A stretch of 48,197 nt of DNA from Oleiharenicola sp. (GCA_025363455.1 JANYDW010000049.1:1-48197), one strand, 5' to 3'; positions 1 to 8,161 are shown, counted from the first letter of the stretch. Translations and numbers: made by a program. The notes: a model not told the origin generated them from the letters alone.

Positions 1-138
1 ACACCGAGAAAACGCCGCCAAAGCGTGCGGACCGCGCCGAAACCGACGCGAAAACCAGGCGCGCAGCTCGCGCTCGCGGCCCCAAAACTCCCGGCGGAGC
101 ACTAGAAGCTCAAATCGGGCGGTTTTTCAGCAGCCTGC
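1..138. mobile_element. Possible insertion-sequence end
   Basis: The receptor reading frame to the right runs normally up to Asn-Leu-Tyr-Leu and then reads Ala-Gly-Cys-stop. On the minus strand the change of character begins with GCAGGCTGCTGAAAAACC, which resembles the terminal inverted repeat of some IS families. The remaining bases to the window edge are not receptor-like and have no open frame of their own. I infer an IS end that inserted into the receptor gene; the transposase would lie outside the window. The IS family is not identified and only one end is visible. Confidence 0.35.
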
Positions 139-1932
139 TAAATAAAGATTGCTACTGGCCTGATAGGTCAAGTCGCCGTCGAAACCGCGGGAAATAACAC
201 CGGGAATGAGGACGTTCGGATTCAACGGGTCGACCGGGGACGACGGCACGGTGTTATTCTGCTGTTGCACGTCGAAGTAAGAGATGTTCGCGGTCAGCTT
301 TTTGTTGAGCAAGGTGGTCTTCACACCGACTTCCCTCTGCTTGCCAGCCTTGGGCGGGAGCGGACCGGAAACGCCGTTGCGCAGACCGACGCCGTTCAGC
401 GCGAAGTTCTCGTTGTAACCGTAGAAGAGGTTGATGCCGTCGACCACCTTGTACACGACGCCGTACTGCTTGAGGTTCTTGTATACGGTGAAAAGGGCGG
501 GGTTGTACACGCTGGTGAGCCGATTGAGCGTGGAACGCGAGGCGCGGCTGCGCGTGACGCCGTACGAGAGAATCAGCTTGTCGTTGAAAACCTTGAAATT
601 CTCCAGGGCATAGACGCGAGCCAGTGCGTCGGTGTTTTCCGTCCAACCCGATTTCGCGGCGTAGTTGACCGTGACGGTCGGCGCCGTCTTGTTGAACGGA
701 TCCCACGGCGACGAGGTGCCCGCGTAGGTGAACGTGGAATTGGGGTTGTCCCGCAGTTCGCTGCCGAGCAGCAAATTGTGGTTCACAACCCCGGTCTTGA
801 AGTTGAAGTTCAGATCGGTCTGCACGTCGTTGTAGCGATTGATCTGGTCATCCGCCGTCGTCGTGCGGGGATAAGCCCCGCCGGTATAGGTCGTGGGCGA
901 CGTCGCGGCGTTCCACGCGCGCCCACCGTCGTTCCAGGTGTTGGCGAGCGATTCTTGGCGATCGGCCCGGTCATACGCGTTCATGGCGGAGATGCGCAAA
1001 GCCACGTACTCGTTCAGGCGGCTGGTGAAATTAACCCAAAGGCGGCGCACATTGTCGTGGCGCCAGTTGAAGGGGGCGTCTTCAGAAGCAGAGCGCGTGT
1101 TCGGCACATTCCAGACCTGGAGCGTACGGGGATCGAGCATCAGGCCGTTGTAAGAGGGCCAGCTGGTTTTGACGTAAATTCCTTTGATCTCCACTTTCGT
1201 GTCGGCGGAAAACTGATAGCTGAGCGACGGCATCAGCGTCATCCGGTGCATGTAGGTCGCATCGTAAAAGCCGTCCGAAAATTGCATGGCGCCAATCATG
1301 CGATAGAGGAGGTTTTTGTTGCCCAAAACCTTTCCGGTGCTATCGAACGAGACGCGATTCGCTTCGTAGATGCCGGTCTGCACGCTGACCGTGGTCGAGG
1401 CATCGGAGCTCGGGCTCTTGGTGATCTTGTTGATCAAACCGCCCGGCGACCCGTCGGCGGCGAGAAAAATACTGGATGGTCCCTTGATGATCTCGAAGCG
1501 CTCGAAGGCGATGGAATCGACCACGGACGCGGCGGTCGGCGCGAAACTATCCGTGTAGTCGCCGTCACCCGTGAAGCCGCGGATGGCGAGGCGGCCGGGG
1601 GTCCAGTTGAGCGCGCCATTTTGGGCGCCACCGGTGTAATTCAACACATCGGCCATGTTGAACGGATTGACCGCTTTCAGGAAGGAGTTGTTAAGCACCT
1701 TCACCGATTGGGGCAGTTCCCCGATGTCCACTGCGATGCGCGTCGAGCTCAGGGCGGATTTGCCGACATAACCGGTGTCTTTTTCCGCGTTGATGGAAAA
1801 GACCGGGAGTTCGACGATCTCTTCCTTGGAGGCGTCGGCCGGAGGAGTGGTAGCGGCGGTGGTTTGGGCGACCAGCGAAAGCGGAGCAACGAGCGCCGCG
1901 ATAACGAACGGGGTAATGTAACGGAGTTTCAT
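127..1932 (-). CDS. TonB-dependent outer-membrane receptor, 3'-truncated
   Basis: Outer-membrane active-transport receptor of 601 residues. A signal peptide (about residues 1-23, cut near LVAQ) is followed by a short linker, then a plug domain with ELPQSVKVLN near residue 72 and the typical RGF...DSFAP and FERFEIIKGPSSIFLAADGSPGG plug features in pieces up to about residue 170. Beta-barrel sequence of the siderophore-receptor type follows. Family members normally run about 700-800 residues and end in an aromatic residue after the last strand; this one stops abruptly with LYLAGC, so the last barrel strands are missing, probably through an IS insertion. It is divergent from a LacI-type regulator, which suggests substrate-controlled expression, perhaps of a sugar or chelate; the ligand cannot be told. 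It is probably non-functional as it stands. No Shine-Dalgarno sequence precedes the ATG. Confidence 0.85.
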   Translation of the reverse strand: MKLRYITPFVIAALVAPLSLVAQTTAATTPPADASKEEIVELPVFSINAEKDTGYVGKSALSSTRIAVDIGELPQSVKVLNNSFLKAVNPFNMADVLNYTGGAQNGALNWTPGRLAIRGFTGDGDYTDSFAPTAASVVDSIAFERFEIIKGPSSIFLAADGSPGGLINKITKSPSSDASTTVSVQTGIYEANRVSFDSTGKVLGNKNLLYRMIGAMQFSDGFYDATYMHRMTLMPSLSYQFSADTKVEIKGIYVKTSWPSYNGLMLDPRTLQVWNVPNTRSASEDAPFNWRHDNVRRLWVNFTSRLNEYVALRISAMNAYDRADRQESLANTWNDGGRAWNAATSPTTYTGGAYPRTTTADDQINRYNDVQTDLNFNFKTGVVNHNLLLGSELRDNPNSTFTYAGTSSPWDPFNKTAPTVTVNYAAKSGWTENTDALARVYALENFKVFNDKLILSYGVTRSRASRSTLNRLTSVYNPALFTVYKNLKQYGVVYKVVDGINLFYGYNENFALNGVGLRNGVSGPLPPKAGKQREVGVKTTLLNKKLTANISYFDVQQQNNTVPSSPVDPLNPNVLIPGVISRGFDGDLTYQASSNLYLAGC

Positions 1933-1961
1933 GCTTGCGTGGGGTTAGACAGAACAAGGCA

Positions 1962-1977
1962 AACCGACCGCGCGGTT
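1962..1977. promoter_or_regulatory. Candidate operator near receptor start
   Basis: Imperfect palindrome AACCGACCGCGCGGTT (12 of 16 positions symmetric) with a central CG, lying 30 bases upstream of the receptor ATG. LacI-family operators usually are palindromes centred on CG. Together with the site at 2042-2057 it could let the divergent regulator control both promoters. This is inference from symmetry and position only. Confidence 0.3.
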
Positions 1978-2041
1978 GGGGGTGGTGCGGCCGGCAGACG
2001 GGATCATGCTGATTGCGGGGTTGCCTACCAGCCCAAGGTTT

Positions 2042-2057
2042 ACTTAACCGTTTAGTT
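2042..2057. promoter_or_regulatory. Candidate LacI-type operator over the regulator start
   Basis: The core TAACCGTTTA (2045-2054) fits TAAnCGnTTA, a CG-centred palindrome of the kind bound by LacI-family dimers. It ends six bases before the regulator ATG, so binding would block transcription or initiation of the regulator gene (autoregulation). No experimental support is available from the sequence. Confidence 0.35.
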
Positions 2058-2060
2058 CAA

Positions 2061-3122
2061 ATGTCGCGCACCCGCCCTACCCTGCGCAGCCTCGCCGCCG
2101 AAGCGGGGGTGAGCCTCACTACCATGTCGTTTGCGCTGCGCGACAGCCGCGAAGTGTCGGCCGCGACCCGCGAGCGCCTGCAGCGGCTGGCCCGGGCCCG
2201 GGGCTACCGGAGAAACCCGCTCGTCGGGGCACTGTTTTCCCAAGTCCGGGCCCACAAGCCGCGGGGCGATCACCATGTGATCGCCTACCTCAACACCTGG
2301 TGGCCGAAGCCGGTGTGGGAGACCTGCAACACCAAGACCGGCCAGTTCCGGGGGGCCGCCCAACGCGCCACGGAACTCGGCTTCCACCTCGAAAATTTCT
2401 GGCTGCACGAGCCCGGCATGACCCCGACGCGTCTGGCACAAATCCTCAAGGCGCGCGGGATTCGCGGCGTCCTGATCGGCCCCCTCCAAAATCAAGCTGC
2501 GGCGATCCACTTTCCCTGGCAGGATTTTGCCCTCGCGACGCTCGGTTACAGCCTGCACGCGCCGGCGGTGTCGCGCGCCTGCCATGCGCATTTCCGCGGG
2601 ATGTATCGGGCGATGGATGAGCTGATCGCCCGCGGGTACGGACGCATTGGCTATGTGACCTCCCGGGATTTCGAGGAGCGTGTGAATTCGCTCTGGGGTG
2701 CGGCCTTTCGCTTCAACCAGCACCGCCTCGCGGCGAAGCATCGCATCGAGCCGCTGGTCTTCGCCGGCGAGGCGGAATCCGGGGTTCTGCAGCGCTGGCT
2801 GGTGGAGGCGCGGCCTGATGCGATCGTCAATGCGCTACCCGGAGTGTTCGAGCAGATGTCTGCGCTTGGAGCACGACCGCCGGCCCACATCGGTTTCGTC
2901 CATCTCGATCTCCCCACCCACCTGAAGACGGCGAAGGTCACCGGGGTTGACCAGCTTTGGGAAATCGTCGGTGCCGGTGCGTTCGATCTCATCGCGAGCC
3001 AGCTTTACACGAACGCGTACGGGGTGCCGCCCCACCCGGTCACGCATCTTATCGAAGGGGCCTGGATCGAGGGAACCACCGTGGCCGGCGTCGCGAGGGG
3101 GGCGCACCAAGCTCCCGCCTGA
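2061..3122 (+). CDS. LacI-family transcriptional regulator
   Basis: DNA-binding repressor or activator of 353 residues. Residues about 5-55 form the LacI helix-turn-helix and hinge (TLRSLAAEAGVSLTTMSFAL then RARGYRRNPLVGAL). The rest is a periplasmic-binding-protein-like effector domain with the usual ARGYGRIGYVTS segment near residue 195. An upstream in-frame TTG (2013) exists, but the HTH begins right after the ATG at 2061, so that start is chosen. The recognition helix has LTTMSFALRDS where Escherichia coli LacI-type proteins have a TVSRVLN-like segment, a variant I associate with verrucomicrobial members. It is divergent from the truncated TonB receptor, which is its likely target. The effector is unknown. 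Confidence 0.85.
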   Translation: MSRTRPTLRSLAAEAGVSLTTMSFALRDSREVSAATRERLQRLARARGYRRNPLVGALFSQVRAHKPRGDHHVIAYLNTWWPKPVWETCNTKTGQFRGAAQRATELGFHLENFWLHEPGMTPTRLAQILKARGIRGVLIGPLQNQAAAIHFPWQDFALATLGYSLHAPAVSRACHAHFRGMYRAMDELIARGYGRIGYVTSRDFEERVNSLWGAAFRFNQHRLAAKHRIEPLVFAGEAESGVLQRWLVEARPDAIVNALPGVFEQMSALGARPPAHIGFVHLDLPTHLKTAKVTGVDQLWEIVGAGAFDLIASQLYTNAYGVPPHPVTHLIEGAWIEGTTVAGVARGAHQAPA

Positions 3123-3189
3123 ATTGTTCAGCGCCGGCTCCTGGCTACCGTTTCGTTGGCCGCGCCAGGCACGTCGACCACCCGGGCAC

Positions 3190-3299
3190 TGGGTCAGTTT
3201 GGTTCGATCGATGGTTTGGATGGGTCGGCGCTTGCGCCGACCTCACACGCGAGGTCGCCGCAAGCGGCGACTCTACATTCGATCCATCAAACTGACCCA
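3190..3299. repeat. Palindromic REP-like pair
   Basis: The outer arms TGGGTCAGTTTG and CAAACTGACCCA (3190-3201 and 3288-3299) are exact inverted repeats. Inside are two hairpins, GTCGGCGCTTGCGCCGAC (3224-3241) and GTCGCCGCAAGCGGCGAC (3254-3271). The second is followed by CTAC at 3273-3276, that is, a GTAG foot on the minus strand as in the other REP-type units of this window. Confidence 0.75.
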
Positions 3300-3373
3300 C
3301 TACCACCATCCGGGAGTGATCGCGTGCGAAGATCCGCCGGTCGCGGTTGGTTGGCCCTCGGCATGGTTGGGGT

Positions 3374-3430
3374 CCTGAGTGGTTCGGCGCTGCTCACCAC
3401 CCTGAGCGCTGTCGAACGGGCTTGTCGAAC
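3374..3430. repeat. Interspersed repeat (CTCACCACCCTGAGC type)
   Basis: Contains CTGAGTGGTTCGGC, then GCTCACCACCCTGAGC and a GTCGAAC doublet. The same arrangement occurs at 44236-44307, where the core CTCACCACCCTGAGC is identical. This is a second, unrelated interspersed family. Confidence 0.6.
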
Positions 3431-3532
3431 GGAGAGCCCGACCCTTGTTGCTCCAAAAGCTGTCAGGAGGCAATTTCGGTCTGGGCTGGATTTCGTTTGC
3501 CGCGGGGCGGGCCGGACACACGAATCGCAGCC

Positions 3533-4513
3533 ATGGGGTGGGAAGTTAAGTTCCAACAGGGGGTCAACCTGCCGCAAATCGGCTGGTGGCTGGATGCACA
3601 GAAATCGCAGATGCGGTCCTTCGTTTCCCATGCCCACTCGGATCACATTGCTTCGCACCGGGAGATCGTCGCCACGCGCGCCACGGCCAGCCTGATGCGG
3701 CTTCGCATATCGGGCCGGCGGCAGGAGACCATTCTCGAGTACGGCCAAGCTTGGGACGCTGAGTTTGGCTGCGAGTTCAAGCTTCATCCCGCCGGCCATA
3801 TCCTCGGCTCGGCCATGCTCCAGGCCACGAACGAACATGGGAGCCTGCTCTACACCGGCGACTTCAAACTCCGCCCCAGTCTCGCCGCCGAGCCCTGCGT
3901 CGCCCCCCGCGCGGACGTGCTCATCATGGAGACGACGTTCGGATTGCCGCGTTATGTTTTTCCCCCGCCAGAGCAGATTGAGCGCGAGATCGTGGATTTC
4001 TGCCGCACCGCGCTAGCGGACAAGATCACGCCGGTGCTCTACGCCTACAGCTTGGGCAAGACCCAGGAGCTACTCCAGATCGTCGGCTGCGCGGGTCTGC
4101 CGGTCATGCTGCACGTCCACGGCTACCGCCTGACCCAGCGCTATGCCGAGCTCGGGATGAAACTCCCGCGATTCGCCCCGCTCGACCCCGGCAACTATGC
4201 GGGCTACGTCATCATTGCGCCGCCGATGTCCGGCCAGTCAGAACCGCTGACCTGGATTAATCCGAAGCGCACCGCCGTGGCGACGGGCTGGGCGCTCGAT
4301 GGCAGCGCGAAATATCAATACGGCTGCGACGCAGCCTTCCCCCTGTCCGATCACGCCGACTTCCCCGACCTGCTGGCTTTCGTCGACCAGGTGCAGCCTA
4401 AGATCGTCTACACTCTTCACGGCTTCGCCAAGGAGTTTGCTGCCACCTTGCGGGCGCGCGGCATCGAAGCCTGGGCCATCGGCCAGCAGAACCAGATGGA
4501 TCTGGCACTGTGA
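3533..4513 (+). CDS. MBL-fold exonuclease-like hydrolase
   Basis: A 326-residue metallo-beta-lactamase-fold protein. The zinc-binding HxHxDH motif is HAHSDH (H33, H35, D37, H38), followed by GHILGSAM and YTGDFKLRPS, which carry the next metal ligands, and a C-terminal PLSDHADFP segment. The arrangement resembles mRNA-processing/ligase-associated exonucleases (YSH1/CPSF-like COG1236 group), including VLYAYSLGKTQELL where those enzymes have a similar stretch. A frame extends upstream to 3347, but that part translates a repeat; the ATG at 3533 directly precedes the conserved fold and is chosen. It stands alone on the plus strand, with no ligase or helicase partner beside it, so a role in RNA or DNA 3' processing is inferred from family only. 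Confidence 0.75.
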   Translation: MGWEVKFQQGVNLPQIGWWLDAQKSQMRSFVSHAHSDHIASHREIVATRATASLMRLRISGRRQETILEYGQAWDAEFGCEFKLHPAGHILGSAMLQATNEHGSLLYTGDFKLRPSLAAEPCVAPRADVLIMETTFGLPRYVFPPPEQIEREIVDFCRTALADKITPVLYAYSLGKTQELLQIVGCAGLPVMLHVHGYRLTQRYAELGMKLPRFAPLDPGNYAGYVIIAPPMSGQSEPLTWINPKRTAVATGWALDGSAKYQYGCDAAFPLSDHADFPDLLAFVDQVQPKIVYTLHGFAKEFAATLRARGIEAWAIGQQNQMDLAL

Positions 4514-4528
4514 AGCCAATCGAGGTTG

Positions 4529-4660
4529 CCCGCGAATGACGCCAATTTACGCGAAATGTGACCTGGGCCAAACCGTAGCAGCGGCGGTAACTCCGCTGGC
4601 CATCCGTGTCAGCACGGCAGCTACTTTCCGCCATTCGTGCCGATTCGCGTGATTAGCGGG
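4529..4660. repeat. Inverted repeat, CGCGAATGACG family
   Basis: The left arm starts CCCGCGAATGACGCCAAT (4529-4546) and the right arm ends GATTCGCGTGATTAGCGGG (4642-4660); the arms are imperfect inverted copies. The same family recurs at 29841-29921. It fills the gap between the MBL protein and the DUF3108-like gene. Confidence 0.6.
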
Positions 4661-4702
4661 AGGTTCTCCACCAAATCCTCGACGCGCACCGCACCTTTGC
4701 CC

Positions 4703-5476
4703 ATGGGTGATGTCAGCAAAGCCGTGAAACACTTTTCCCTCCTCCTCTGCCTGCCGAGTCTGGCCCTGGCCGCGCCCTTCGTCGCCATCAAGGATGGCGA
4801 AAGCTTCACCTACAAGGTCGGCTTCGGCATCTTCATGCATGCTGGCGAAATCGTGGTCACCGGCCAGAACGATGCGACCGCCGGCCATGATTTCATCGAC
4901 ATCACGGCGACTACTTCCACCCGGGGATTCGTGCGCGGTTTCTACCCGTATGACAATAGTGCCGTGGCCCTCATCGACCGGCCGACCGGCCGGTTGCTGA
5001 GCGTGAAGGAAACCGGCTCTGACCCCAAGCGGGCCATCGACAGCGAATTCCTCATCGACTACGCCAAGCGCCACGGCACCTACTCGGACCGCGTGCGTGC
5101 TGAGCGCAGCTTGGAGATTCCGTTGCCCGAAGGCGGCGACCCCATCGACCTCATCAGCGCCCTGGTCCAGACCCGGGACTGGAATCTCAAGCCCGGGGAA
5201 AAACGCGACGTGGTCGTGCAGTTCGCCCGGGATTTTTATGCCATCTCGATCCAGGCTGAGGGCTACGAGCAGGTCCACACCCCCATGGGCGAATACAAGA
5301 CCCTCGTGCTCGTCCCGCGCATGGAGAAGGACCCGAAAGGCCTTTTCAAAAAAGGCGGCCAGATCAAGGTCTGGATCGCGCAGGACGGCAGCCGGCTGCC
5401 GGTGAAAATGCAGCTGAAGTTGAATTTCGGCACCGCCTCATTGTCGTTGAGCAGCTACAAGGCGCCGGTGAAATAA
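4703..5476 (+). CDS. DUF3108-like exported protein
   Basis: A 257-residue protein with an N-terminal signal peptide (HFSLLLCLPSLALA, cleavage about residue 22). The mature part begins with the GESFTYKVGFGIFMHAGEI type of strand seen in DUF3108 proteins, and carries the family's later elements (TSTRGFVRGFYPYDN, GEYKTLVLVPRME, VWIAQDGSRLPVKM). These proteins are predicted periplasmic beta-rich proteins of unknown function. The frame opens at 4637, but the upstream residues translate the intergenic repeat, so the ATG at 4703 is taken. It is followed after one base by a REP-type palindrome and then by mpg in convergent orientation. Confidence 0.75.
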   Translation: MGDVSKAVKHFSLLLCLPSLALAAPFVAIKDGESFTYKVGFGIFMHAGEIVVTGQNDATAGHDFIDITATTSTRGFVRGFYPYDNSAVALIDRPTGRLLSVKETGSDPKRAIDSEFLIDYAKRHGTYSDRVRAERSLEIPLPEGGDPIDLISALVQTRDWNLKPGEKRDVVVQFARDFYAISIQAEGYEQVHTPMGEYKTLVLVPRMEKDPKGLFKKGGQIKVWIAQDGSRLPVKMQLKLNFGTASLSLSSYKAPVK

Positions 5477-5477
5477 T

Positions 5478-5540
5478 GATAGGGCGCGGACTCCGCTCCA
5501 CGCCTATCAATCACGGCGGCGAACGGAGTCGCCGCCCTAC
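5478..5540. repeat. REP pair between convergent genes
   Basis: Two facing hairpins: GGCGCGGACTCCGCTCC... (from 5482) and GGCGGCGAACGGAGTCGCCG (from 5515). The right foot is CTAC (5537-5540), which is GTAG on the minus strand. The TAG of that foot is the stop codon of mpg. The left foot is GATA, a decayed GTAG. Confidence 0.8.
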
Positions 5541-6061
5541 CCCTCGATCCAGAATCGCCACGACTTGGCCGCCCACACCGGACCCGCATAGTCCACACCG
5601 ATGCGCGGACCGGACTTGATGCTCCCACGCGGTGGCACGAGGCCGTGATCCTGCAGATGCAGGCCGGCAGCGCGCGTCGCGAGCGCACCATTCAACTTTC
5701 TGTCGATGCTCAGCCGCTTGGTCACGCGTCCAGGGCCACTCACGGTCTCCAAGCCGCGAACCAAGATCGCCGCCGGATAATCTGCGGGGCCGGTCACGAG
5801 ATTCAGCATCTCGTGCACGCCGTAGCAGAGGTAGACATACCAACGTCCACCCGACTGATACATGATCTCCGTGCGCTTCGTCCGCCCCTTGCTCGCATGG
5901 CAGGCGAGGTCTTTTTCACCGACGTAGGCCTCGACGTCGGTGATTGTTGCTGTGACCCGGCCCGACGACGTCGTCCGTACTAAGACCTTGCCCAGTAGCC
6001 ACCTTGCCAAGGCAAGGGTGTTTTTGCCCTGAAATTCGGCCGGTTTGATCACGCGTCGCAT
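5537..6061 (-). CDS. mpg: 3-methyladenine DNA glycosylase (AAG/MPG family)
   Basis: Base-excision-repair enzyme that flips and removes alkylated purines such as 3-methyladenine and hypoxanthine. At 174 residues it is somewhat short compared with the usual 180-200. Family motifs are present in order: [67 protein letters not shown] and [10 protein letters not shown]. The Glu of EAY is the position of the catalytic glutamate. The TAG stop lies inside the GTAG foot of the downstream palindrome, so the last few residues (FWIEG) may have been reset by the repeat insertion. It stands alone, convergent with the DUF3108-like gene. Confidence 0.9.
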   Translation of the reverse strand: MRRVIKPAEFQGKNTLALARWLLGKVLVRTTSSGRVTATITDVEAYVGEKDLACHASKGRTKRTEIMYQSGGRWYVYLCYGVHEMLNLVTGPADYPAAILVRGLETVSGPGRVTKRLSIDRKLNGALATRAAGLHLQDHGLVPPRGSIKSGPRIGVDYAGPVWAAKSWRFWIEG

Positions 6062-6205
6062 CCGGATTGCCTAAAAGGCCAAAACCGGGCTCGCAAGCCG
6101 CCTCTCGCTGCGCAGAATTTGGCAAGGTGCAGGGATTTATCACGCAAAGTAAATAAAGCCTTGATTACCCCTGCCCGACTCCCCTTATTTCGCCCCTTTG
6201 AACTT

Positions 6206-6520
6206 ATGAAAGCCACTATTAAAACACAGGGGAAGCAGTTCTCGGTTAGCGAGGGCGATATCCTCATTGTGGACCGCTATCCCAAGACGGAAGCCGGTTC
6301 CACCGTCGAGATTAACGAGGTCCTCGCTGCGGGCGAGGGTGAGAATTTCCGGGTCGGCACCCCTTTCCTCTCCGGCGCCTCTGTCAAGGCCAAGGTCTTG
6401 GAGAACAAACGCTCCAAGAAGGTCATCGTTTTCAAGAAGAAGAAGCGCAAGGGCATGGAGCGCAAGCGCGGCCACCGCCAAGAGCTCTCTGTCATCAAGA
6501 TCGAGTCCATCACCGTTTAA
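6206..6520 (+). CDS. rplU: 50S ribosomal protein L21
   Basis: Ribosomal protein of 104 residues, binds 23S rRNA. It begins [18 protein letters not shown] and ends with the basic [16 protein letters not shown] segment followed by LSVIKIESI, both diagnostic of L21. The ATG at 6206 is chosen because residues before it do not match the family. It is 12 bases upstream of rpmA, the usual L21-L27 pair. No Shine-Dalgarno sequence is visible. Confidence 0.97.
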   Translation: MKATIKTQGKQFSVSEGDILIVDRYPKTEAGSTVEINEVLAAGEGENFRVGTPFLSGASVKAKVLENKRSKKVIVFKKKKRKGMERKRGHRQELSVIKIESITV

Positions 6521-6532
6521 GCACCCACTGCC

Positions 6533-6772
6533 ATGGCACATAAAACAGGTCAGAAATCCTCCAGCAACGGTCGCGACAGCCACTCGAAGCGTCTGGGCGT
6601 GAAACTTTTCGGCGGCCAGAAAGTCCTCGCCGGCGGCATCATCGTCCGTCAGCGCGGTTCCAAGCATCACCCCGGCAAGGGCGTCGGCGTCGGTCGCGAT
6701 TGGACGCTGTTCGCGTTGCGCGATGGCACGGTCGAGTTCGACAAAGCTCACCGCAAGGTGAACGTGGTCTGA
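6533..6772 (+). CDS. rpmA: 50S ribosomal protein L27
   Basis: A 79-residue ribosomal protein whose N-terminal tail reaches the peptidyl-transferase centre. It reads [20 protein letters not shown], then [16 protein letters not shown] and [17 protein letters not shown]. It starts directly at the mature-type MAHK, with no N-terminal extension of the kind cleaved in Firmicutes. It forms an operon with rplU and ends just before a strong terminator. Confidence 0.97.
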   Translation: MAHKTGQKSSSNGRDSHSKRLGVKLFGGQKVLAGGIIVRQRGSKHHPGKGVGVGRDWTLFALRDGTVEFDKAHRKVNVV

Positions 6773-6797
6773 GCTGGCCAGCCGCTCCACTTCTCAA

Positions 6798-6822
6798 CGC
6801 AGCCCACGGGCTGCGTTTTTTG
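6798..6822 (+). terminator. Rho-independent terminator of rplU-rpmA
   Basis: An eight-base-pair perfect stem CGCAGCCC/GGGCTGCG is followed by a run of T, 26 bases after the rpmA stop. Confidence 0.9.
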
Positions 6823-6839
6823 TTTTGTTGGATCGAGCT

Positions 6840-6903
6840 GTAGGGCGGGGTCTCCGAACCCCGCCTTCATTGCACCAGGCGGGATTTGGAAATCCCGCCC
6901 TAC
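6840..6903. repeat. REP pair with GTAG feet
   Basis: The left unit starts GTAGGGCGGGGTCTCC and folds back with CCCCGCC (6840-6865). The right unit is GGCGGGATTTGGAAATCCCG with a CTAC foot (6878-6903). Almost the same pair occurs at 13643-13707, including the identical GGCGGGATTTGGAAATCCCG hairpin. Confidence 0.9.
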
Positions 6904-6950
6904 AACAAGGCATACTTGCCCCATCCCGTTCCTTTATTTTCACTCTCCCC

Positions 6951-7262
6951 ATGTCCGAGCGACTCAAAGATCTCCAGCGCCAGCGCGCCCTCGCGCAGGA
7001 GCAGATGGCGTGGCTCGACCGGGAGATTGCCCGGGAAACAGGAGCGCAGGTGCCACCGCCTCCTGCTCCTATTACCCGGGCGGCAGCGTTGCAGCCGGCC
7101 ATGCCTTCCAGCGCCGACGGGGATGCGATCATGGCGCGATATCAAGACCCAGGTCGTTCAGTTCACTCCGAGACCAAGCGCGGCTGTTTCCTCTATTTCT
7201 TCGTGGCCCTCGGCGCGGTGGCACTGGGCGTGATCGCCTTCTGGTTCCTGCGATATCGGTAA
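6951..7262 (+). CDS. Small coiled-coil protein with C-terminal membrane anchor
   Basis: Not recognised. A protein of 103 residues: residues 1-30 are highly charged and helical (LKDLQRQRALAQEQMAWLDR, probable coiled coil), then comes a proline-rich linker (VPPPPAPI), and residues about 78-100 form one hydrophobic segment (CFLYFFVALGAVALGVIAFW) ending in RYR. Topology suggests a tail-anchored inner-membrane protein. The longer frame from 6825 runs through the REP pair and is not used; the ATG at 6951 is preceded by a pyrimidine-rich leader. Confidence 0.6.
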   Translation: MSERLKDLQRQRALAQEQMAWLDREIARETGAQVPPPPAPITRAAALQPAMPSSADGDAIMARYQDPGRSVHSETKRGCFLYFFVALGAVALGVIAFWFLRYR

Positions 7263-7273
7263 TCGACACTTTG

Positions 7274-7342
7274 CTGGAGGGCACGCGTCTCTGCGTGCCG
7301 TCTACCGTCTACAAGGCGGCCCGCAGGGACGCGGGCCCTCCG
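7274..7342. repeat. Palindromic pair, GGAGGGC-foot type
   Basis: Two hairpins, GGCACGCGTCTCTGCGTGCC (7280-7299) and GGCCCGCAGGGACGCGGGCC (7318-7337), between TGGAGGGC and its inverted counterpart. The foot differs from the GTAG type, but the architecture is the same. A related partial unit starts at 48127. Confidence 0.75.
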
Positions 7343-8161
7343 CTAGGAACTCGCCGAAGTCTCGGGCAACGCTGACTGTTGCAGGGTCATCTGCTGCTCC
7401 TCGGTCTCTTCCAAGCCCATGTCGGAATCTCCTGCGGCCCGAGGATTGGCCGAAGTCTGGAGCCAGGCATCGATCTGCCGGGGCGAAAGCACGTCGGACG
7501 ATGGCAGCTCATCAAGCGACTTGATGCCCACGAATTCGAGGAAGGTGTCAGTTGTGCCGTATTGGATCGGCCGTCCGGGCAGGTCTGCCCGGCCGACGAT
7601 GTAGACCAGATCACGCTCGAGGAGCTTGGTCAGGCCAGCCTCGGCCGAGACGCCGCGGATCTGCTCAATCGCTGCCCGCGTCACGGGCTGTCGATAAGCG
7701 ATGACCGCCATCGTCTCAAGTGACGAGGGGCTCAGGCGCACCGGTGGCGGCTCGTTACGCAGCAGACGTACCCAGCGGGCGAAACGCGGATGCGTCACCA
7801 GCCGCCAGCCCGTGGCGCCCTCGATCAGCAGGGTTTCGCTGTCCGCAGCCCTCAGCTCGAGCGATATGGTATCCATGACCTCGCGGATCTGCGCGGCGGT
7901 AATCAAAGTTGGAACGTCACGATAGAATTCTTCGTCTTCAGCCGGCATCGGAATGACCGGCTCGGCGGGCTCGATTCCCGCAGCGGTCGCTTCGGGATTG
8001 CTTCCTTGCTCCTTGCTCCCTTCTCCCTGCTCGTCCAGCAGCGGCAGCGCCATGGCGCTTTCATGGAAACGGCTCACCGCCGTTTGGATGTCTTTGACGG
8101 AAAGCGGACCGTTCGAGGCGAACAGCATCACTTTTAATACGCGCTTAAGATCGAAGGCCAT
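7343..8161 (-). CDS. scpB: Segregation and condensation protein B
   Basis: A 272-residue ScpB, the winged-helix partner of ScpA and SMC in chromosome condensation. The N-terminal helix FDLKRVLKVMLFASNGPLSV and the central PSSLETMAVIAYRQPVTRAA plus IEQIRGVSAEAGLTKLLERD are the family signatures, followed by GRPIQYGTTDTFLEFVGI. Between the first and second domain (about residues 40-70) there is a low-complexity insert (GEGSKEQGSNPEA) encoded by a pyrimidine-rich micro-repeat (8000-8033 on the plus strand). scpA is not in the window. The frame opens at 8239 inside a palindrome; the ATG at 8161 has GGGAG eight bases before it, one of the few Shine-Dalgarno-like signals here. Confidence 0.92.
   Translation of the reverse strand: MAFDLKRVLKVMLFASNGPLSVKDIQTAVSRFHESAMALPLLDEQGEGSKEQGSNPEATAAGIEPAEPVIPMPAEDEEFYRDVPTLITAAQIREVMDTISLELRAADSETLLIEGATGWRLVTHPRFARWVRLLRNEPPPVRLSPSSLETMAVIAYRQPVTRAAIEQIRGVSAEAGLTKLLERDLVYIVGRADLPGRPIQYGTTDTFLEFVGIKSLDELPSSDVLSPRQIDAWLQTSANPRAAGDSDMGLEETEEQQMTLQQSALPETSASS

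Larger units (their letters stand above)
3123..3532. other. Gene-free interval with two repeat families
   Basis: This 410-base interval has no convincing gene. It holds a twin-hairpin palindrome (3190-3299) and a second inverted repeat (3374-3430) that recurs near 44.2 kb. Open frames that cross it are translations of these repeats. An AGGAGG occurs at 3464-3469, but no plausible start codon follows it at a suitable distance. Confidence 0.6.

Noticed and set aside
265..2055. 596-residue plus-strand frame
   Set aside because: Antisense of the TonB receptor in high-GC DNA; composition is rich in Arg, Gly, Val and His with no domain.
3347..3532. N-terminal extension of the MBL protein
   Set aside because: Translates an interspersed repeat and lacks similarity; the domain starts at 3533.
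6100..6205. Autoregulatory RNA leader of rplU
   Set aside because: A weak GCAGGG/CCCTGC pairing exists, but nothing matches a known L21 leader and the fold is not convincing.
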